In this document: piece after piece, positions 18,746 through 28,693 of the stretch
How the letters are laid out: every line of letters starts with the position of its first letter
How positions within the stretch are numbered: position 1 is the first letter of the stretch
Position numbers and translations under genes: made by a program
Notes under the pieces: generated by a model
Seen by the model: only the letters and a program-made list of their open reading frames with translations
Databases searched by the model: none
Told to the model about the DNA's origin: nothing
From: Chryseobacterium sp. ISL-6
GTDB taxonomy: Bacteria; Bacteroidota; Bacteroidia; Flavobacteriales; Weeksellaceae
Assembly (NCBI RefSeq): GCF_018613715.1
Contig: NZ_JAGGPT010000001.1
Coordinates: forward strand, 485,919-549,918
Direction of reading: 5' to 3'
DNA: 64,000 nt

Positions 18746-19567
18746 ATGAGTACTATTCAATTAAAAGACGGAACAGAAATTTATTACAAAGATTGGGGAA
18801 AAGGTCAACCAATATTCTTTCACCATGGATGGCCGTTATCCAGCGATGATTGGGATGCACAAATGTTATTTTTTTTAGAAAAAGGATATAGAGTGATTGC
18901 TCATGACAGAAGGGGTCATGGAAGATCTACGCAAACTTCGGAAGGACATGATATGGATACTTATGCATCCGATGTGGCAGAAATTGTAACTGCATTAGAC
19001 TTAAAAGATGTTATTCATGTTGGCCATTCTACTGGAGGTGGCGAAGTGATCCGATACGTAGCCCAACATAGTAAAGGCAGAGCTGCAAAAGCAGTTTTAA
19101 TAAGTGCAGTAACGCCGATTATGGTAAAAACGGATAATAATCCGAACGGAATTCCAATGTCTGTTTTTGATGAGATCCGTCACAATACGGCAACACAGAG
19201 ACAACAATATTTTGTAGATTTTTCATTGGCTTTTTATGGATATAACAGAGAAGGCGCAAAAATATCTCAGGGTATTCGTGATAACTGGTGGAGACAGGGA
19301 ATGATGGGATCCATTAAAGCTCATTATGACTGTATAAAAGCGTTTTCTGAAACTGACTTCACAGAAGATCTTAAAAGCGTAGATGTTCCCGTATTGGTAT
19401 TACATGGAGAAGATGATCAAATTGTACCTTACGAAATTACAGGTGTTGTAGCTGCCAAGCTGGTAAAAAATGGAAAACTAATTACCTATCCTGGCTTTCC
19501 TCACGGTATGCCTACTACAGAAGCAGAAACTATTAATAAGGATCTGCTGGAATTCTTTCAATCTTAA
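18746..19567 (+). CDS. Alpha/beta hydrolase, non-heme chloroperoxidase-like esterase
   Basis: 273 residues, cytoplasmic alpha/beta-hydrolase fold of the non-heme peroxidase group. Visible are the oxyanion region HHGWPLSSDDWD (about 26-37), RRGHGRS, nucleophile elbow GHSTGGG with Ser95, the acid in HGEDDQIVP and the catalytic His in PGFPHGMP. Members hydrolyse esters and can make peracids with peroxide; the natural substrate is unknown. It has its own promoter element and terminator and sits between infC and rpmI. Confidence 0.88.
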   Translation: MSTIQLKDGTEIYYKDWGKGQPIFFHHGWPLSSDDWDAQMLFFLEKGYRVIAHDRRGHGRSTQTSEGHDMDTYASDVAEIVTALDLKDVIHVGHSTGGGEVIRYVAQHSKGRAAKAVLISAVTPIMVKTDNNPNGIPMSVFDEIRHNTATQRQQYFVDFSLAFYGYNREGAKISQGIRDNWWRQGMMGSIKAHYDCIKAFSETDFTEDLKSVDVPVLVLHGEDDQIVPYEITGVVAAKLVKNGKLITYPGFPHGMPTTEAETINKDLLEFFQS

Positions 19568-19595
19568 TCAGAAAGTACATTATTATAAATTGTAA

Positions 19596-19626
19596 AACCC
19601 CGATTAAAAAAATCGGGGTTTTTATA
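19596..19626 (+). terminator. Terminator after the alpha/beta hydrolase
   Basis: AACCCCGATT (19596-19605) pairs with AATCGGGGTT (19611-19620), then Ts. Confidence 0.9.
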
Positions 19627-19708
19627 TTAAAATCACTTAAGTGTGTAAATTTAATTACTTGAAAACGCTATAAATAAACCATTTATTTGAATTTATTAAG
19701 TCTTTAAA

Positions 19709-19739
19709 TTGTGACTTAATACTGAATTATTTATATTTG
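19709..19739 (+). promoter_or_regulatory. Promoter of the lectin lipoprotein
   Basis: TTG (19709-19711), a 20-base spacer and TATATTTG (19732-19739) fit the consensus very well, 17 bases before the ATG. Confidence 0.75.
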
Positions 19740-19756
19740 CGGCGTAAAAATTATTT

Positions 19757-20323
19757 ATGAAAATAAAATTATTGACTTTCGTAAGTCTTTCGATGCTCTT
19801 AGCATCTTGTGGTCAGGATGACAGTCTTGACAATGTAACAGTCGAAAATGGAAAAGTACAAACAACTGCGAATGCGAATAAATCTATTCCTGGTGGCGGT
19901 CTTACAACTTTAACACTTATTTCGGAAACAACCAATCATCCGCAAATATTAAATGCTGAGGAGTCAATTAGTTTAGAGAATAATGGCAGTATCTACCGAC
20001 TTGTCATGCAAGGAGATAGTAACCTTGTATTATATCGTGAAAAACCAGGTAGTTACACGGTTTTATGGGCATCTAATACGGTAAGGAACCAGGGCACTCC
20101 TAAACTTATTGCACAAAATGATGGTAACCTTGTTATTTATAATAACAATAATCCTCTTTGGGATTCCAATAGTGCAGTTACAGGTAACGTTTCTAATCCA
20201 CATATTAAGCTTCAACTTTATTCAAGAGGTGGTTATTTCATTGGTAACGGCCTTAGAATTAAAGTTATTTTGGGTGGAAATAATGAAGAAAGAAGAGAAA
20301 TAGTTGTTAGAGATTTCGACTAA
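19757..20323 (+). CDS. Lipoprotein with bulb-type (mannose-specific) lectin domain
   Basis: 188-residue lipoprotein: signal peptide with lipobox LLASC (Cys18) and then GQDD, an acidic stretch compatible with surface export. Residues about 63-172 form a B-lectin domain with two clear sugar-binding QxDxNxVxY motifs, QGDSNLVLY (85-93) and QNDGNLVIY (120-128), each followed by a Trp-containing strand (VLWASN, PLWDSN) as in monocot mannose lectins. It could bind mannose-type glycans at the cell surface, as adhesin or anti-competitor lectin. Own promoter and terminator. Confidence 0.85.
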   Translation: MKIKLLTFVSLSMLLASCGQDDSLDNVTVENGKVQTTANANKSIPGGGLTTLTLISETTNHPQILNAEESISLENNGSIYRLVMQGDSNLVLYREKPGSYTVLWASNTVRNQGTPKLIAQNDGNLVIYNNNNPLWDSNSAVTGNVSNPHIKLQLYSRGGYFIGNGLRIKVILGGNNEERREIVVRDFD

Positions 20324-20341
20324 GGTAATTAAATTATAGCC

Positions 20342-20367
20342 CCTCTTATAAAGAGGTGTTTTTTTGA
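20342..20367 (+). terminator. Terminator after the lectin gene
   Basis: CCTCTT (20342-20347) pairs with AAGAGG (20351-20356), followed by a T-rich run. Confidence 0.75.
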
Positions 20368-20396
20368 AGTCATAGAAAATCATAGGTTGTTAAAAT

Positions 20397-20423
20397 TTGA
20401 ATTGATATTTTTTGTATCTTTGC
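20397..20423 (+). promoter_or_regulatory. Promoter of rpmI-rplT
   Basis: TTG (20397-20399), a 16-base spacer and TATCTTTG (20416-20423). The transcript would carry a leader of about 65 bases with a hairpin, TTCCTA (20434-20439) against TAGGAA (20448-20453), a possible site for ribosomal-protein feedback. Confidence 0.65.
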
Positions 20424-20496
20424 ACCCTATTATTCCTAAATATTACTAGGAAAGAAGACAGAGATATTGATAACAAAATAATAAAAAAGCAAGACA

Positions 20497-20694
20497 ATGC
20501 CAAAATTAAAAACGAAATCAGGTGCTAAGAAACGTTTTGCCCTTACTGGAACAGGTAAGATCAAAAGAAAAAACGCTTACAAAAGCCACATCTTAACTAA
20601 AAAAGAAACTAAGCAAAAGAGAAATCTTACGCAAACTTCTTATGTTGCTGCAGTGGACGTAAAAAGTGTTAAACGTCAATTAGCAATTAAGTAG
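20497..20694 (+). CDS. rpmI: 50S ribosomal protein L35
   Basis: 65 residues, very basic, beginning [20 protein letters not shown] with the classic L35 core ([14 protein letters not shown]). Starts a new transcript with rplT. The usual thrS-infC-rpmI-rplT string is split here by two unrelated genes. Confidence 0.96.
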   Translation: MPKLKTKSGAKKRFALTGTGKIKRKNAYKSHILTKKETKQKRNLTQTSYVAAVDVKSVKRQLAIK

Positions 20695-20815
20695 TTTTTA
20701 TAAATCTATATTCGGTTTATAGGAATTAAAACAATTCAGAATTTTTAACCCTGAAACGGAGCAAATAAGTGTAATGAAACAGTTTACCGCCCTTTTCAAA
20801 AAAACAATTTAAATT

Positions 20816-21160
20816 ATGCCTAGATCAGTAAATGCAGTAGCTTCAAGAGCTCGCAGAAAAAAAATCATGAAACAAGCTAAAGGTTTTTTCGGTAGAAGAA
20901 AGAACGTTTGGACTGTAGCTAAAAACGCGGTACACAAAGCAATGCAATATGCTTACCGTGGAAGAAAAGAGAAAAAGAGAAATTTCAGATCACTTTGGAT
21001 CACTCGTATCAACGCGGGAGCTAGAGAACATGGAATGTCTTACTCTCAGTTTATGGGAGCTCTTAAAAAGAACGATGTAGAACTTAACAGAAAGGTTTTA
21101 GCAGATTTAGCAATGAATCACCCTGAAGCTTTCAAAGCAGTTGTAGATCAAGTAAAATAA
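20816..21160 (+). CDS. rplT: 50S ribosomal protein L20
   Basis: 114 residues, beginning [29 protein letters not shown], with [20 protein letters not shown] and [16 protein letters not shown]. Binds 23S rRNA early in assembly and in several bacteria represses its own operon. The 121-base gap after rpmI contains small hairpins, for example TTCAG...CTGAA near 20736-20754. Confidence 0.97.
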   Translation: MPRSVNAVASRARRKKIMKQAKGFFGRRKNVWTVAKNAVHKAMQYAYRGRKEKKRNFRSLWITRINAGAREHGMSYSQFMGALKKNDVELNRKVLADLAMNHPEAFKAVVDQVK

Positions 21161-21184
21161 TGTAAAATTTTTTGTTATCAATAT

Positions 21185-21217
21185 AAATCCTGAGTTTTTT
21201 GCTCAGGATTTTTTTAT
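21185..21217 (+). terminator. Terminator after rplT
   Basis: AAATCCTGAG (21185-21194) pairs with CTCAGGATTT (21202-21211), then Ts. Confidence 0.9.
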
Positions 21218-21268
21218 TATTTACATTTGTTTATTAAATATATAATAATTCTGTAATCTTATTATAAA

Positions 21269-22444
21269 GTGAAAAAATTAACTACTCTACTCCTTTTTTC
21301 TATTGCTGCTTACAGCATACAGGCACAAAGTTTTATTCAGGCTTATCAAAGCAGAGCAACCCAGGTTTCGCAAACCAATATTACAGCTAACCTGCATGAA
21401 TTTGACAATCTGGGTGTAAAAACCACAGGTTCTGTTAATAATACCAATGCTTTAAACTGGATCAAGAATAAATATTTAGCTTATGGATATACAGCAAGTC
21501 AGATGACCGAAGATCCTTTTACGTTCGGAAATACAAGTTCTAAAAATCTAATTATTACAAAAACCGGAACTGTTTATCCCAATACCTATGTTATTATCTG
21601 TGGACATTATGATACAATAGTAGGGACTGGTGTTAGCGACAATGGAAGTGGCACTTCTATTATACTTGAAGCTGCAAGAATTTTAAAAGATATTCCTACT
21701 GAATATTCAATTAAGTTTATTCATTTTTCTGGCGAAGAACAGGGATTGATAGGAAGCTACCATTATGCAGATAATGTGGTATTTCAAAATGATGTACGCC
21801 AGATGAATGTAAGAGTGGTATTTAATATTGATCAGGTAGGTGGACAATTGGGAAATAATAACAACACCATAAAGTGTGAGAAAGGGGTAAATGGAAGTTC
21901 TTCTAATAATGCTACTTCAAGTGCTTTCACTCAGCAACTGGCTAATTGTACAGAACTATACTCTCCTCTTCAGACAGCGATTACGAATGCTTATGCCTCC
22001 GATTATATTCCTTTTGAACAAAACGGAGATATTATTACAGGTTTCTATGAGAATATTAAAAGTAATAACGAACATACAGTGAATGATACTTTTGCTAATA
22101 TAGATCCCACCTATGTTTTCAATGTTGGTAAAGCAGCGGTTGGAGCTCTTCAACATTTTGCGGTAGCAACTACATTGAATTTGGGAACCAATGAAACAGA
22201 AGGCCAAAGATCTATAGAATCTGTCAAAATTTATCCTAATCCTGCAAAAGATGTATTAACTATTGATCTACCTGATACTATTAAAGATTTTAATTTTGAA
22301 TTAACAGACCTTGTAGGACGATCATTAATTAAGCAGCAAAATCAAAAGACAATTAATGTTTCATCTTTAGTAAAAGGAGCATATTTAGCGATTATAAAAA
22401 CCGGAGATCATACTGCCGTAAGAAAAGTTATGATTGAAAAATAA
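21269..22444 (+). CDS. Secreted M28 metallopeptidase with type IX sorting domain (copy 1)
   Basis: 391 residues. Signal peptide about 1-19 (ending SIQAQ). M28 zinc aminopeptidase core: ICGHYDT (His, Asp), GVSDNGSGTS (bridging Asp), HFSGEEQGL (catalytic Glu and ligand Glu), FNIDQVGG (Asp) and NNEHTVNDT (His). The C-terminal IYPNPAKDVL tail marks secretion by T9SS. The start is GTG at 21269, just before KKLTTLLLFS; no ATG precedes the signal peptide. The next gene is a close paralogue, a tandem duplication. Probable role: extracellular peptide trimming for nutrition. Confidence 0.92.
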   Translation: MKKLTTLLLFSIAAYSIQAQSFIQAYQSRATQVSQTNITANLHEFDNLGVKTTGSVNNTNALNWIKNKYLAYGYTASQMTEDPFTFGNTSSKNLIITKTGTVYPNTYVIICGHYDTIVGTGVSDNGSGTSIILEAARILKDIPTEYSIKFIHFSGEEQGLIGSYHYADNVVFQNDVRQMNVRVVFNIDQVGGQLGNNNNTIKCEKGVNGSSSNNATSSAFTQQLANCTELYSPLQTAITNAYASDYIPFEQNGDIITGFYENIKSNNEHTVNDTFANIDPTYVFNVGKAAVGALQHFAVATTLNLGTNETEGQRSIESVKIYPNPAKDVLTIDLPDTIKDFNFELTDLVGRSLIKQQNQKTINVSSLVKGAYLAIIKTGDHTAVRKVMIEK

Positions 22445-22482
22445 TCCGATCACTCTTAAAAAGTAAAATATATAAAACTTAA

Positions 22483-22520
22483 AAAATGCTTTTATTACTG
22501 TCAATAGAAGCATTTTTTAT
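22483..22520 (+). terminator. Terminator between the two M28 genes
   Basis: AAAATGCTT (22483-22491) pairs with AAGCATTTT (22508-22516), then a T run. Confidence 0.75.
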
Positions 22521-22587
22521 TTATAACATAAAATTTATCTTTATTTGTTATGATTTTATTATTACTTTTACAAAAAATCACCTAACA

Positions 22588-23766
22588 ATGAAAAATATAA
22601 TTACTTTTCTTTTTCTTGGTTTTCTAAGCCAGCAATTACAATCTCAAACTTTTATCCAAGCCTATCAAAATAGAGCTAACCAGGTTACCCAAACGAATAT
22701 TACAACGAATTTACAGCAGTTTCAAAATCTTGGTGTAAAAACTACGGGCTCTGCTAATAATGCCAATGCCCTTACCTGGATTAAGAATAAATACCTTTCA
22801 TATGGTTATACGGCAAGCCAGATCGTAGAAGACCCTTTTTCCTTTGGAAGTACCAGTTCTAAAAATCTTGTTATCACAAAAACAGGAACGGTATACCCAA
22901 ATAAATATGTTATTATTTGTGGACATTTTGATAGCATTTATGGCCCAGGGACTAATGATAATGGAAGTGGAACTTCTATTATATTAGAAGCGGCCAGAAT
23001 TATGAAAAATGTTCCTACTGAATATTCAATCAAGTTTATTCATTTTTCTGGGGAAGAACAAGGATTATATGGAAGTTACCATTATGCTGATAATGTAGCT
23101 TATCAAAATGGTGTTCGTAAATTGGATATAAAATTGGTCTTCAATCTGGATCAGGTAGGTGGTAAAATGGGTAACGTTAATAACAAAATTTACTGCGACC
23201 AGGATCAGGGTGGACTAAGTAGTAATAATGCTGCATCTGCCGCAGTTACTCAGCAATTAGTAACATGTACAACTTTATATTCATCACTTCAAACGGGTAT
23301 TGATCCTGCTGAAGACACAGACTATATTCCATTTGAAGAAAAAGGAGAAGTGATTACTGGTTATTTTGAATATAAAAGAAGTAATTACCCACATTCTTCT
23401 AGTGATACCTTTGCCAATACTGATCCTGTATACATCTTCAATGTAGGGAAAGCAACTGTTGGGGCTCTTCAGCATTTTGCCGTAGCAACTACAGCATCAT
23501 CAATAGTTTTAGATACTAAAGAAACAGCTATAAATACATTAGAATCTATAAAAATATATCCCAATCCCGCAAAGGATTACCTTTCTTTGGAAGTACCAGG
23601 TACAGTGAAGGATTTCAGTTTTGAGATTACAGATCTGTTGGGACGTTCACTGCTTAAACAGGAAAATCAAACGAAGATTAACGTTTCAGGCTTAAAAAAA
23701 GGTGTTTATCTGGGAAACCTTAAAGCTGATGATCATACAGTAGTTAGAAAAATTATGATCGAATAA
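22588..23766 (+). CDS. Secreted M28 metallopeptidase with type IX sorting domain (copy 2)
   Basis: 392 residues from ATG at 22588, where a proper signal peptide starts (MKNIITFLFLGFLSQQLQSQ); the upstream open frame overlaps the previous terminator. It is colinear with copy 1 throughout. All M28 ligands persist: CGHFDS, GTNDNGSGTS, HFSGEEQGLYGS, FNLDQVGG and NYPHSSSDT. The T9SS tail begins IYPNPAKDYL. Differences cluster around the active site (HYDT to HFDS, NNEHT to NYPHS), hinting at altered substrate choice. Confidence 0.92.
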   Translation: MKNIITFLFLGFLSQQLQSQTFIQAYQNRANQVTQTNITTNLQQFQNLGVKTTGSANNANALTWIKNKYLSYGYTASQIVEDPFSFGSTSSKNLVITKTGTVYPNKYVIICGHFDSIYGPGTNDNGSGTSIILEAARIMKNVPTEYSIKFIHFSGEEQGLYGSYHYADNVAYQNGVRKLDIKLVFNLDQVGGKMGNVNNKIYCDQDQGGLSSNNAASAAVTQQLVTCTTLYSSLQTGIDPAEDTDYIPFEEKGEVITGYFEYKRSNYPHSSSDTFANTDPVYIFNVGKATVGALQHFAVATTASSIVLDTKETAINTLESIKIYPNPAKDYLSLEVPGTVKDFSFEITDLLGRSLLKQENQTKINVSGLKKGVYLGNLKADDHTVVRKIMIE

Positions 23767-23797
23767 TGAATCATACAAACAAATCTATAAAAATAAA

Positions 23798-23830
23798 CCC
23801 CTTTCTAATACTGGAAAGGGATTTGTTTTT
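23798..23830 (+). terminator. Terminator after the second M28 gene
   Basis: CCCTTTC (23799-23805) pairs with GAAAGGG (23814-23820), with a T-rich run. Lies between convergent transcripts and may also help stop the his operon. Confidence 0.75.
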
Positions 23831-23930
23831 ATAATGATTCATATATATTCAGTGTCATTCCAGAAAGTATCACTTCCAACACCTTTACTCTGTTTTCTTG
23901 TATTGAGGTTTTTGAGATTGAGTTTATTAT

Positions 23931-24521
23931 TTATACAATCCGCTGATTTCTCAACTGTAAAATCTTCTCAACATCCTCTAAAGCGATATCTTTTGCCTTC
24001 AACAAGATTAAAAAATGATACATTAGATCAGCGGCTTCATTTTTAAATAAATCGTCATTATCATCTTTAGCTTCTATAACTAATTCTACAGCCTCCTCTC
24101 CTACTTTTTGAGCTACTTTATTAATTCCTCGTCTGTATAATGAATAGGTATAAGAATCCTCTACTTTTCCATCGATTCTATGACCGATTTTCTCTTCCAA
24201 TTCATATAAAAATCCTTTAGAATCTTTTTCTCCGAAACAACTGAAACTTCCGGTGTGGCAAACTATATTTTTAGGAATAACTTTAATAAGGATTGTGTCC
24301 TGGTCACAATCGATATCAATACTTATTACCATTAAAAAATTACCCGATTCTTCACCTTTAGTCCAGAGCCTGTTTTTTGATCGACTGAAAAAAGTGACAA
24401 TTCTTTCTTTTTTTGTTTTATTAAATGCCTCTTCATTCATATAGCCCAGCATCAAAACCTGTAATGTCTTATTGTCCTGGATGATTACCGGAACAAGACT
24501 ATTTTTATTAAAATCAATCAT
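23931..24521 (-). CDS. hisIE: Bifunctional phosphoribosyl-AMP cyclohydrolase / phosphoribosyl-ATP pyrophosphatase
   Basis: 196 residues performing steps 2 and 3 of histidine synthesis. N-terminal cyclohydrolase: [28 protein letters not shown] and metal-site Asp/Cys residues in DCDQDTIL and [10 protein letters not shown]-terminal pyrophosphatase from about residue 108: [30 protein letters not shown] then [13 protein letters not shown]. Overlaps hisF by 4 bases (ATGA). Last gene of the his operon. Confidence 0.96.
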   Translation of the reverse strand: MIDFNKNSLVPVIIQDNKTLQVLMLGYMNEEAFNKTKKERIVTFFSRSKNRLWTKGEESGNFLMVISIDIDCDQDTILIKVIPKNIVCHTGSFSCFGEKDSKGFLYELEEKIGHRIDGKVEDSYTYSLYRRGINKVAQKVGEEAVELVIEAKDDNDDLFKNEAADLMYHFLILLKAKDIALEDVEKILQLRNQRIV

Positions 24522-25279
24522 CGTCTTATTTGTATTTTTTGAATTAATAATTCTTCCTTTAAATCCTTAATATGAACTTCTCCAAAGTGAAAAATACTTG
24601 CTGCCAATGCGCCGGTAGCTTTTGTCTCTTGAAATACTTCCTGAAAGTCTTTTATTGTTCCAGCACCTCCTGAAGCAATGACAGGAATATTAATTGCCTC
24701 AGACACTGATTTTGTAATTCGTAGATCAAAACCTTTTTTAGTTCCATCTCCATCCATAGAGGTTAATAGAATTTCACCCGCTCCAAGTAATTCAGCTTTT
24801 TTTGCCCATTCTACAGTTTTTAGTTCTGTAACCTCCCGACCACCTTTTATATATACCTTATCTTCACCATTCTCAAATCTGGTATCAATTGCAACCACAA
24901 TACACTGACTCCCAAATTCTTTAGCCAAATCAGAAATAATATCTGGATTATTGACAGCCGATGAATTGATACTGATCTTATCAGCTCCTGCTTCCAGTAA
25001 TTTTCTAACATCATCTACAGAGGAAATTCCGCCACCAACTGTAAAAGGAATACTTAATTCCGTTGCAATTTCCCTGACAAGCTCCACAAAGGTTTTCCTT
25101 TTTTCAATAGTTGCCGTAATATCAAGAAAAACCAATTCGTCAGCACCCTCATCCTCATATTTTTTTGCGAGGCTTATGGGATTCCCTGCATTTCGGAGCC
25201 CTTCAAAATTAACTCCCTTTACCGTAGTTCCATCCTTAATATCCAAACATGGAATAATTCTTTTTTTAAGCATTTTCAA
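24518..25279 (-). CDS. hisF: Imidazole glycerol phosphate synthase cyclase subunit
   Basis: 253-residue (beta-alpha)8 barrel. Catalytic Asp in [15 protein letters not shown] and second Asp in [13 protein letters not shown]; phosphate loops [10 protein letters not shown] and [12 protein letters not shown]. Uses ammonia from HisH to close the imidazole ring. Overlaps hisA by 14 bases and hisIE by 4. Confidence 0.97.
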   Translation of the reverse strand: MKMLKKRIIPCLDIKDGTTVKGVNFEGLRNAGNPISLAKKYEDEGADELVFLDITATIEKRKTFVELVREIATELSIPFTVGGGISSVDDVRKLLEAGADKISINSSAVNNPDIISDLAKEFGSQCIVVAIDTRFENGEDKVYIKGGREVTELKTVEWAKKAELLGAGEILLTSMDGDGTKKGFDLRITKSVSEAINIPVIASGGAGTIKDFQEVFQETKATGALAASIFHFGEVHIKDLKEELLIQKIQIRR

Positions 25280-25988
25280 TAAAATTTTGAAGTTCTTTTA
25301 ATGTTATTTTTCCTTCATAAATAGCCTTTCCAATGATCGTTCCCGAACAACCGATTTCTCTCATGTTATAAACATCCATCATTCCGGAAATCCCACCACT
25401 TGCCACAAGCTGAATTGAAACATTATCTAAAATCTCTTTATATAAATCCATTGAAGGCCCTTCCAACATTCCATCTTTGGAAATGTCTGTACAAATTACC
25501 TGCTCAATCCCCTTCTTCCTGTACTGAAGTATAAAATCAATAACATCTTTATTACTTTCTTTCAACCATCCTGAGGTTTTTATTTTCCTATTTTCACAAT
25601 CAGCTCCAAGGATGATTTTTCCAATTCCATATTTTTTAATTAAATCATAACAAAATTCAGGATCCTGAACGGCAATACTTCCAATTGTTATTTGATTGGC
25701 ACCTGCATCGAAAGCTGTTTCAATATCTTTCAGAGTTTTTAGCCCACCTCCAAAATCGATCTGCAATGATGTTTCTCTGGAAATTGATTCTAATACTTTG
25801 TGGTTCACTATATGTTTGGATTTAGCACCATCGAGATCGACTAAATGAAGAAATTGAATTCCAAAATCTTCAAATTCTTTAGCCATTTCCACAGGGTTTT
25901 CATTATAAATCTTTTTAGTTCTATAATCTCCCTTGGAAAGTCGCACACATTTTCCATCAATAATATCTATAGCAGGAATTATTCTCAT
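25266..25988 (-). CDS. hisA: ProFAR isomerase (HisA)
   Basis: 240-residue barrel, paralogue of HisF. Acid/base Asp in [19 protein letters not shown] and Asp in [14 protein letters not shown]; phosphate sites [10 protein letters not shown] and [10 protein letters not shown]. Converts ProFAR to PRFAR. Starts 2 bases after the hisH stop. Confidence 0.96.
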   Translation of the reverse strand: MRIIPAIDIIDGKCVRLSKGDYRTKKIYNENPVEMAKEFEDFGIQFLHLVDLDGAKSKHIVNHKVLESISRETSLQIDFGGGLKTLKDIETAFDAGANQITIGSIAVQDPEFCYDLIKKYGIGKIILGADCENRKIKTSGWLKESNKDVIDFILQYRKKGIEQVICTDISKDGMLEGPSMDLYKEILDNVSIQLVASGGISGMMDVYNMREIGCSGTIIGKAIYEGKITLKELQNFIENA

Positions 25989-25990
25989 AC

Positions 25991-26569
25991 TTACAGTTTT
26001 AAAAAGTTTTCAAGCAATTGAGCACCTGTTCTCCCAGACTTTTCAGGGTGAAACTGCATAGCAAAGAAGTTATCCTTTTGCAGTGATGCACTGAAAGGTA
26101 AAATATAGTTACATCTCGAAGTGGTATATTCGGATAGCTCACAGTAATAGCTATGAACAAAATAGACATCCTTCTCTTTTTCAAAATCTGAAAAAACAGC
26201 AGATCTCAAATCTGTAATACCATTCCATCCCATGTGAGGTACAATTTCTCTTGGTGGAAATTTCTTTACATTAATATCAAAAATTCCCATTCCAACTGTA
26301 TCTCCTTCCTCATTATTTTTACACATCAACTGCATTCCCAAACAAATTCCTAAAACAGGCTGTTTTAAAGTTGGAATAAATGTATCCAACCCTTTACCTT
26401 TGAGAAGTTTCATCGTTGAAGAAGCTTCACCCACTCCTGGAAAAATGACTTTATCCGCTTTTTCAATCAATTCAAAATCATCCGTAATAACAGATTCTTT
26501 ATTTAATCTGCTTAAAGAATTCTGAACAGACTGAACATTCCCGCCATTGTATTTTATAATTGCAATCAT
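25991..26569 (-). CDS. hisH: Imidazole glycerol phosphate synthase glutaminase subunit
   Basis: 192-residue class I glutamine amidotransferase. Shows the triad: nucleophile in [10 protein letters not shown], and His-Glu in [20 protein letters not shown] is the HisH-type oxyanion strand. Supplies ammonia to HisF, encoded two genes downstream. Confidence 0.96.
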   Translation of the reverse strand: MIAIIKYNGGNVQSVQNSLSRLNKESVITDDFELIEKADKVIFPGVGEASSTMKLLKGKGLDTFIPTLKQPVLGICLGMQLMCKNNEEGDTVGMGIFDINVKKFPPREIVPHMGWNGITDLRSAVFSDFEKEKDVYFVHSYYCELSEYTTSRCNYILPFSASLQKDNFFAMQFHPEKSGRTGAQLLENFLKL

Positions 26570-26570
26570 C

Positions 26571-27665
26571 CTATAAACTTCCTTTAGTTGATGGTAAATT
26601 AAAATTCTTATCGGTCTGATTCACGGCCATTTTTAAAGCTTTAGCAAAAGCCTTAAAAATAGATTCAATCTTATGATGTTCATTACTACCCTCCACTTTA
26701 ATATTTAAATTGGATTGAGAAGAATCAGTAAATGATTTGAAGAAATGTGAAAATAATTCGGTCGGAACATCACCAATTTTTTCTCTGTTAAATTCAGCAT
26801 CCCAAACCAACCATGGTCTACCCCCAAAATCAAGAGCAACCTGCGCCAGACAATCGTCCATTGGAAGTAAAAACCCATATCTTTCGATTCCTTTTTTATT
26901 CCCCAAAGCTTTAAGAATTGCCTTGCCTAAAACAATAGCAGTATCTTCAATTGTATGGTGCTCATCTACCTGCAGGTCTCCATTTACCTTAATGATAAGA
27001 TCTAAATTTCCATGTTTCGAGATTTGCTCCAACATGTGGTCAAAGAAATGTAAGCCGGTTGAAATTTTAGAATTTCCTTTGCCATCAAGATTGACTTCAA
27101 TTTCAATATCCGTTTCATTTGTTTTTCGGGATACCTTAGCCTGTCTTGGAATCCTTTTTAGAAACTGATAGATCTCTGACCAGTCTTTTGTAGAGAGATC
27201 TGCTTTTCCATTGACCGTTTCACCCATATAAATGGCTTTTGATCCCAAATTTTCTGCCAGCTGAACATCTGTTATACGATCTCCTATTACATATGAATTC
27301 TTAAGATCATAATTTCCATATATATACTTTCCAAGCATTCCCACTCCTGGTTTTCTGCCAGGTAAATTTTCGCTTTCAAAGCTTTTATCAATTAAAATAT
27401 CACTGAAAATAATACCTTCATTTTTTAAAGCATTCAGCATTTTTTCATGAGGTATTATAAAATCTTCAAACGGAAAACTCTCTGTACCTAATCCATCCTG
27501 ATTGGTAACCATCACCAGCTCATAATCTAGTTCCTTAACAATTTTGGAAAGATTTTGAAAAACTCCGGGATAGAACTCTAGCTTTTCAAGAGAATCAACC
27601 TGAAAATCAGTTGGCGGTTCTATGATCAAAGTGCCATCGCGATCTATAAATAATACTTTTTTCAT
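26571..27665 (-). CDS. hisB: Bifunctional histidinol-phosphatase / imidazoleglycerol-phosphate dehydratase
   Basis: 364 residues, fused. N-terminal HAD phosphatase (about 1-165) with FIDRDGTLI (nucleophile Asp7, Asp9), VTNQDG and [15 protein letters not shown]-terminal dehydratase from about 170 with the manganese-binding [24 protein letters not shown] and EHHKIES. Performs steps 6 and 8 of the pathway. The start overlaps the hisC stop by 4 bases. Confidence 0.96.
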   Translation of the reverse strand: MKKVLFIDRDGTLIIEPPTDFQVDSLEKLEFYPGVFQNLSKIVKELDYELVMVTNQDGLGTESFPFEDFIIPHEKMLNALKNEGIIFSDILIDKSFESENLPGRKPGVGMLGKYIYGNYDLKNSYVIGDRITDVQLAENLGSKAIYMGETVNGKADLSTKDWSEIYQFLKRIPRQAKVSRKTNETDIEIEVNLDGKGNSKISTGLHFFDHMLEQISKHGNLDLIIKVNGDLQVDEHHTIEDTAIVLGKAILKALGNKKGIERYGFLLPMDDCLAQVALDFGGRPWLVWDAEFNREKIGDVPTELFSHFFKSFTDSSQSNLNIKVEGSNEHHKIESIFKAFAKALKMAVNQTDKNFNLPSTKGSL

Positions 27666-28693
27666 GATTCAAGCTTTTTTAAAATAGTGATTAAACGAAT
27701 ATTTTCATCTCTCGTCCCAATATTAATCCGAATACAATTCGGAATGGCTGGTGCCCTTTTATTCGTCAATACTTCACTTTGTAGTAGCTTTTGATATACA
27801 TTGTCAACATCATTAAACTCTACTAAGAAGAAATTGGCATCAGTAGGAAATACTTTAGTAACAGATTTGATATTTCTGAATTCACTTTCTAACCATGCTC
27901 TTTCCATTAAAATATTTTCTACATTTTTTTGAAATTCATCTGCATTATCGATACTTTTTAAAATCAATTCCTGACTTAAAGAATTTAAATTATAAGGAGC
28001 TTTTACCGTATTGATCAAACGGATGATCTCTTCTGTAGCACAGGCTATTCCTACCCTTGCTCCAGCTTTTCCCCAGGCTTTAGAAAAAGTCTGAAGAACA
28101 ATAAGGTTCGGGTATTTTTCAAGAAGTTTGAGACTAGATTGTTTATCTGAAAATTCAATATATGCTTCATCTACAACCACAATTCCTTCAAAATTCTGAA
28201 GATAAAATTCAATATCATCTACACTGTTTCCCGTGGGATTATTTGGTGAACAAAGGAAAAATATCTTTGGTTGGGCTTCTTTAGATACTTTCAGGAAATC
28301 TTCCTTTAGAATCTCAAAATTTTCATCAAGATTTACCTTAAAAACCTTATTTTCATTAATTGCCGCATAAAAGGCATACATTGCAAAAGATGGGTCCATC
28401 ATCAAAATAGCATCTTTTTTAGGTTCACAAAAGATCTTGATGATTAAGTCAATAAGTTCATCACTTCCATTTCCTACTGCAATCTGCTGAGGACTTAGAT
28501 TTTTAAAATCTGCTATTTTTCTCTTAAGCTCTTTTTGAGTCGAATCAGGATAACGGTTAAATTCTCCAAAAGGACTTTCATTAGCATCCATTAAAACTGG
28601 AGTTTCAAACTCATTATGATCTCTAAAACTTATATAAGGCTGTAATTCTAAAATGTTCTTTCGTACAAACTGACTGATTGTTAATTGCTTCAT
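27662..28693 (-). CDS. hisC: Histidinol-phosphate aminotransferase
   Basis: 343-residue class I/II PLP aminotransferase. PLP Lys in [26 protein letters not shown] for cofactor contact, VVDEAYIEF, and C-terminal IRINIGT with the substrate-carboxylate Arg. Start touches the hisD stop (shared base). Confidence 0.95.
   Translation of the reverse strand: MKQLTISQFVRKNILELQPYISFRDHNEFETPVLMDANESPFGEFNRYPDSTQKELKRKIADFKNLSPQQIAVGNGSDELIDLIIKIFCEPKKDAILMMDPSFAMYAFYAAINENKVFKVNLDENFEILKEDFLKVSKEAQPKIFFLCSPNNPTGNSVDDIEFYLQNFEGIVVVDEAYIEFSDKQSSLKLLEKYPNLIVLQTFSKAWGKAGARVGIACATEEIIRLINTVKAPYNLNSLSQELILKSIDNADEFQKNVENILMERAWLESEFRNIKSVTKVFPTDANFFLVEFNDVDNVYQKLLQSEVLTNKRAPAIPNCIRINIGTRDENIRLITILKKLES

Noticed and set aside
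24253-27168. Several plus-strand ORFs opposite the his genes
   Set aside because: They are antisense shadows of hisIE, hisF and hisB with no start context and no family resemblance.
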